Below are positions 6,133 through 6,401 of a stretch of DNA of 6,401 nt, piece after piece. The stretch spans positions 1-6,401 of the forward strand of contig JALQVQ010000250.1 in the NCBI GenBank assembly GCA_023260315.1, given 5' to 3'. The translations under genes were made by a program, and so were the position numbers. The DNA comes from Burkholderiaceae bacterium. GTDB lineage: Bacteria; Pseudomonadota; Gammaproteobacteria; Burkholderiales; Burkholderiaceae_C. Within the stretch, counting starts at the first letter, position 1; the number at the start of each line of letters is the position of its first letter. The notes under the pieces are model-generated. The model worked only from the letters and a program-made list of their open reading frames with translations, did not search any database and was not told where the DNA came from.

Positions 6133-6224
6133 GGCGGAGCGAGAGGGATTCGAACCCTCGATGAGGCTCTACACCCCATACTCCCTTAGCAGGGGAGCAC
6201 CTTCGGCCACTCGGTCACGTTTCC
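6132..6224 (-). tRNA. tRNA-Ser, anticodon GCU, with a mispaired acceptor stem
   Basis: The minus strand folds as a class II serine tRNA of 93 nt with CCA encoded. The D-arm is ACC-GAGTGGCCGAA-GGT, the anticodon arm CTCCC-CTGCTAA-GGGAG has anticodon GCT at 6190-6188, the long variable arm pairs ATGGGG with CCTCAT, the T-arm is GAGGG-TTCGAAT-CCCTC, and G73 precedes CCA. It reads AGC and AGU codons. The acceptor is abnormal. The 5' strand GGAAACG faces 3' strand TCGCTCC, giving three good pairs, then A-C, A-G and C-C mismatches, then a G-U wobble. It may be a degenerate or chimeric copy, or the window may carry a sequence error. It lies 24 bp after lysC and is followed by a strong terminator. 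Confidence 0.88.
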
Positions 6225-6229
6225 AGCAG

Positions 6230-6244
6230 GTGCATATTATGCAC
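6230..6244. repeat. Perfect 15-bp palindrome between lysC and tRNA-Ser
   Basis: GTGCATATTATGCAC has 7-bp arms around a single central base. The loop is too short for a terminator hairpin and no T-tract follows. On the minus strand it contains CATAAT (6241-6236), a plausible -10 for a separate tRNA promoter with a start near 6229, but no clear -35 is present at the right distance. The function is unknown. Confidence 0.4.
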
Positions 6245-6248
6245 GAAC

Positions 6249-6401
6249 TTAGGCAGCAGGCTGATCCAAATCGAAAGCTTTATGCAACGCGCGCACAGCG
6301 AGTTCCATGTATTTTTCGTCGATCACCACAGAGGTTTTGATTTCGGATGTGGAGATCATTTGGATGTTGATGCCCTCTTCGCTCAATGAGCGGAACATCT
6401 T
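6249..6401 (-). CDS. lysC: Aspartate kinase, C-terminal end (ACT domain)
   Basis: The last 50 codons plus stop are present; the gene enters from the right edge. The peptide [20 protein letters not shown] followed by [23 protein letters not shown] is the conserved C-terminal ACT domain of monofunctional aspartokinases of the LysC type. That domain mediates feedback control by lysine and/or threonine. The enzyme phosphorylates L-aspartate in the first step to lysine, threonine, methionine and diaminopimelate. The frame ends with TAA after DLDQPAA. The serine tRNA gene follows after 24 bp on the same strand and may be processed from the lysC transcript. Confidence 0.92.
   Translation of the reverse strand, partial: KMFRSLSEEGINIQMISTSEIKTSVVIDEKYMELAVRALHKAFDLDQPAA

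Noticed and set aside
6132..6224. Integration site (att) at the serine tRNA
   Set aside because: Such tRNAs are common integration targets and the acceptor stem is odd, but I see no direct repeat of the tRNA 3' end elsewhere in the window and no integrase; both flanks are housekeeping genes.
6119..6340. Open reading frame of 73 codons on the plus strand over the tRNA and lysC end
   Set aside because: It runs antisense through the tRNA and the conserved lysC C-terminus; the peptide is the familiar false translation of an antisense tRNA gene.
1..6401. CRISPR array, insertion sequence, toxin-antitoxin or defence system
   Set aside because: No regularly spaced repeats, transposase motifs, terminal repeats or toxin-like small genes were found; nearly all DNA is filled by recognised core-type genes.

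Overview
This window is ordinary chromosomal DNA of a betaproteobacterium, most likely of the order Burkholderiales. That rests on the close family resemblance of PstS, the YbaK-type deacylase and the LysC C-terminus, and on a lysC gene followed by a serine tRNA, an arrangement I recall from that order. It is not proven from sequence alone. I found no mobile element, CRISPR array, prophage or defence gene, and no clearly undescribed system. The most unusual points are in the non-coding DNA.

Left part (1-897, minus strand): the 5' end of pstS, the periplasmic phosphate-binding protein, reads out of the window. It has a near-perfect Pho box at 240-257. Upstream of it, on the same strand, is a P-loop small-molecule kinase of the uridine kinase/phosphoribulokinase-like superfamily with unknown substrate. 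Its stop codon lies 4 bp before the Pho box.

Second part (about 932-2079, plus strand): a glutathione S-transferase-like gene is divergent from the kinase. Its stop overlaps the GTG start of a YbaK-type (Cys-tRNA(Pro) deacylase family) gene, making a two-gene, translationally coupled unit. This meets glpD tail to tail with only 3 bp between the stops.

Central part (2083-6087): a glycerol-3-phosphate regulon. glpD (minus) is divergent from glpR-glpK (plus). GlpK phosphorylates glycerol, GlpD oxidises glycerol-3-phosphate to dihydroxyacetone phosphate at the membrane, and GlpR is the DeoR-family repressor. The 128 bp between glpD and glpR hold an AT-rich core of about 20% GC, two overlapping inverted repeats and a series of TTCG/CGAA half-sites about 30 bp apart. 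This is a strong candidate for a shared GlpR operator. No glpF is present in the window.

Right part (6088-6401): a 13-bp hairpin acts as a terminator between the converging glpK and tRNA-Ser(GCU). The tRNA is on the minus strand, downstream of the 3' end of lysC (aspartokinase). The tRNA has normal D, anticodon, variable and T arms but an acceptor stem with three consecutive mismatches, which is the oddest single feature here.
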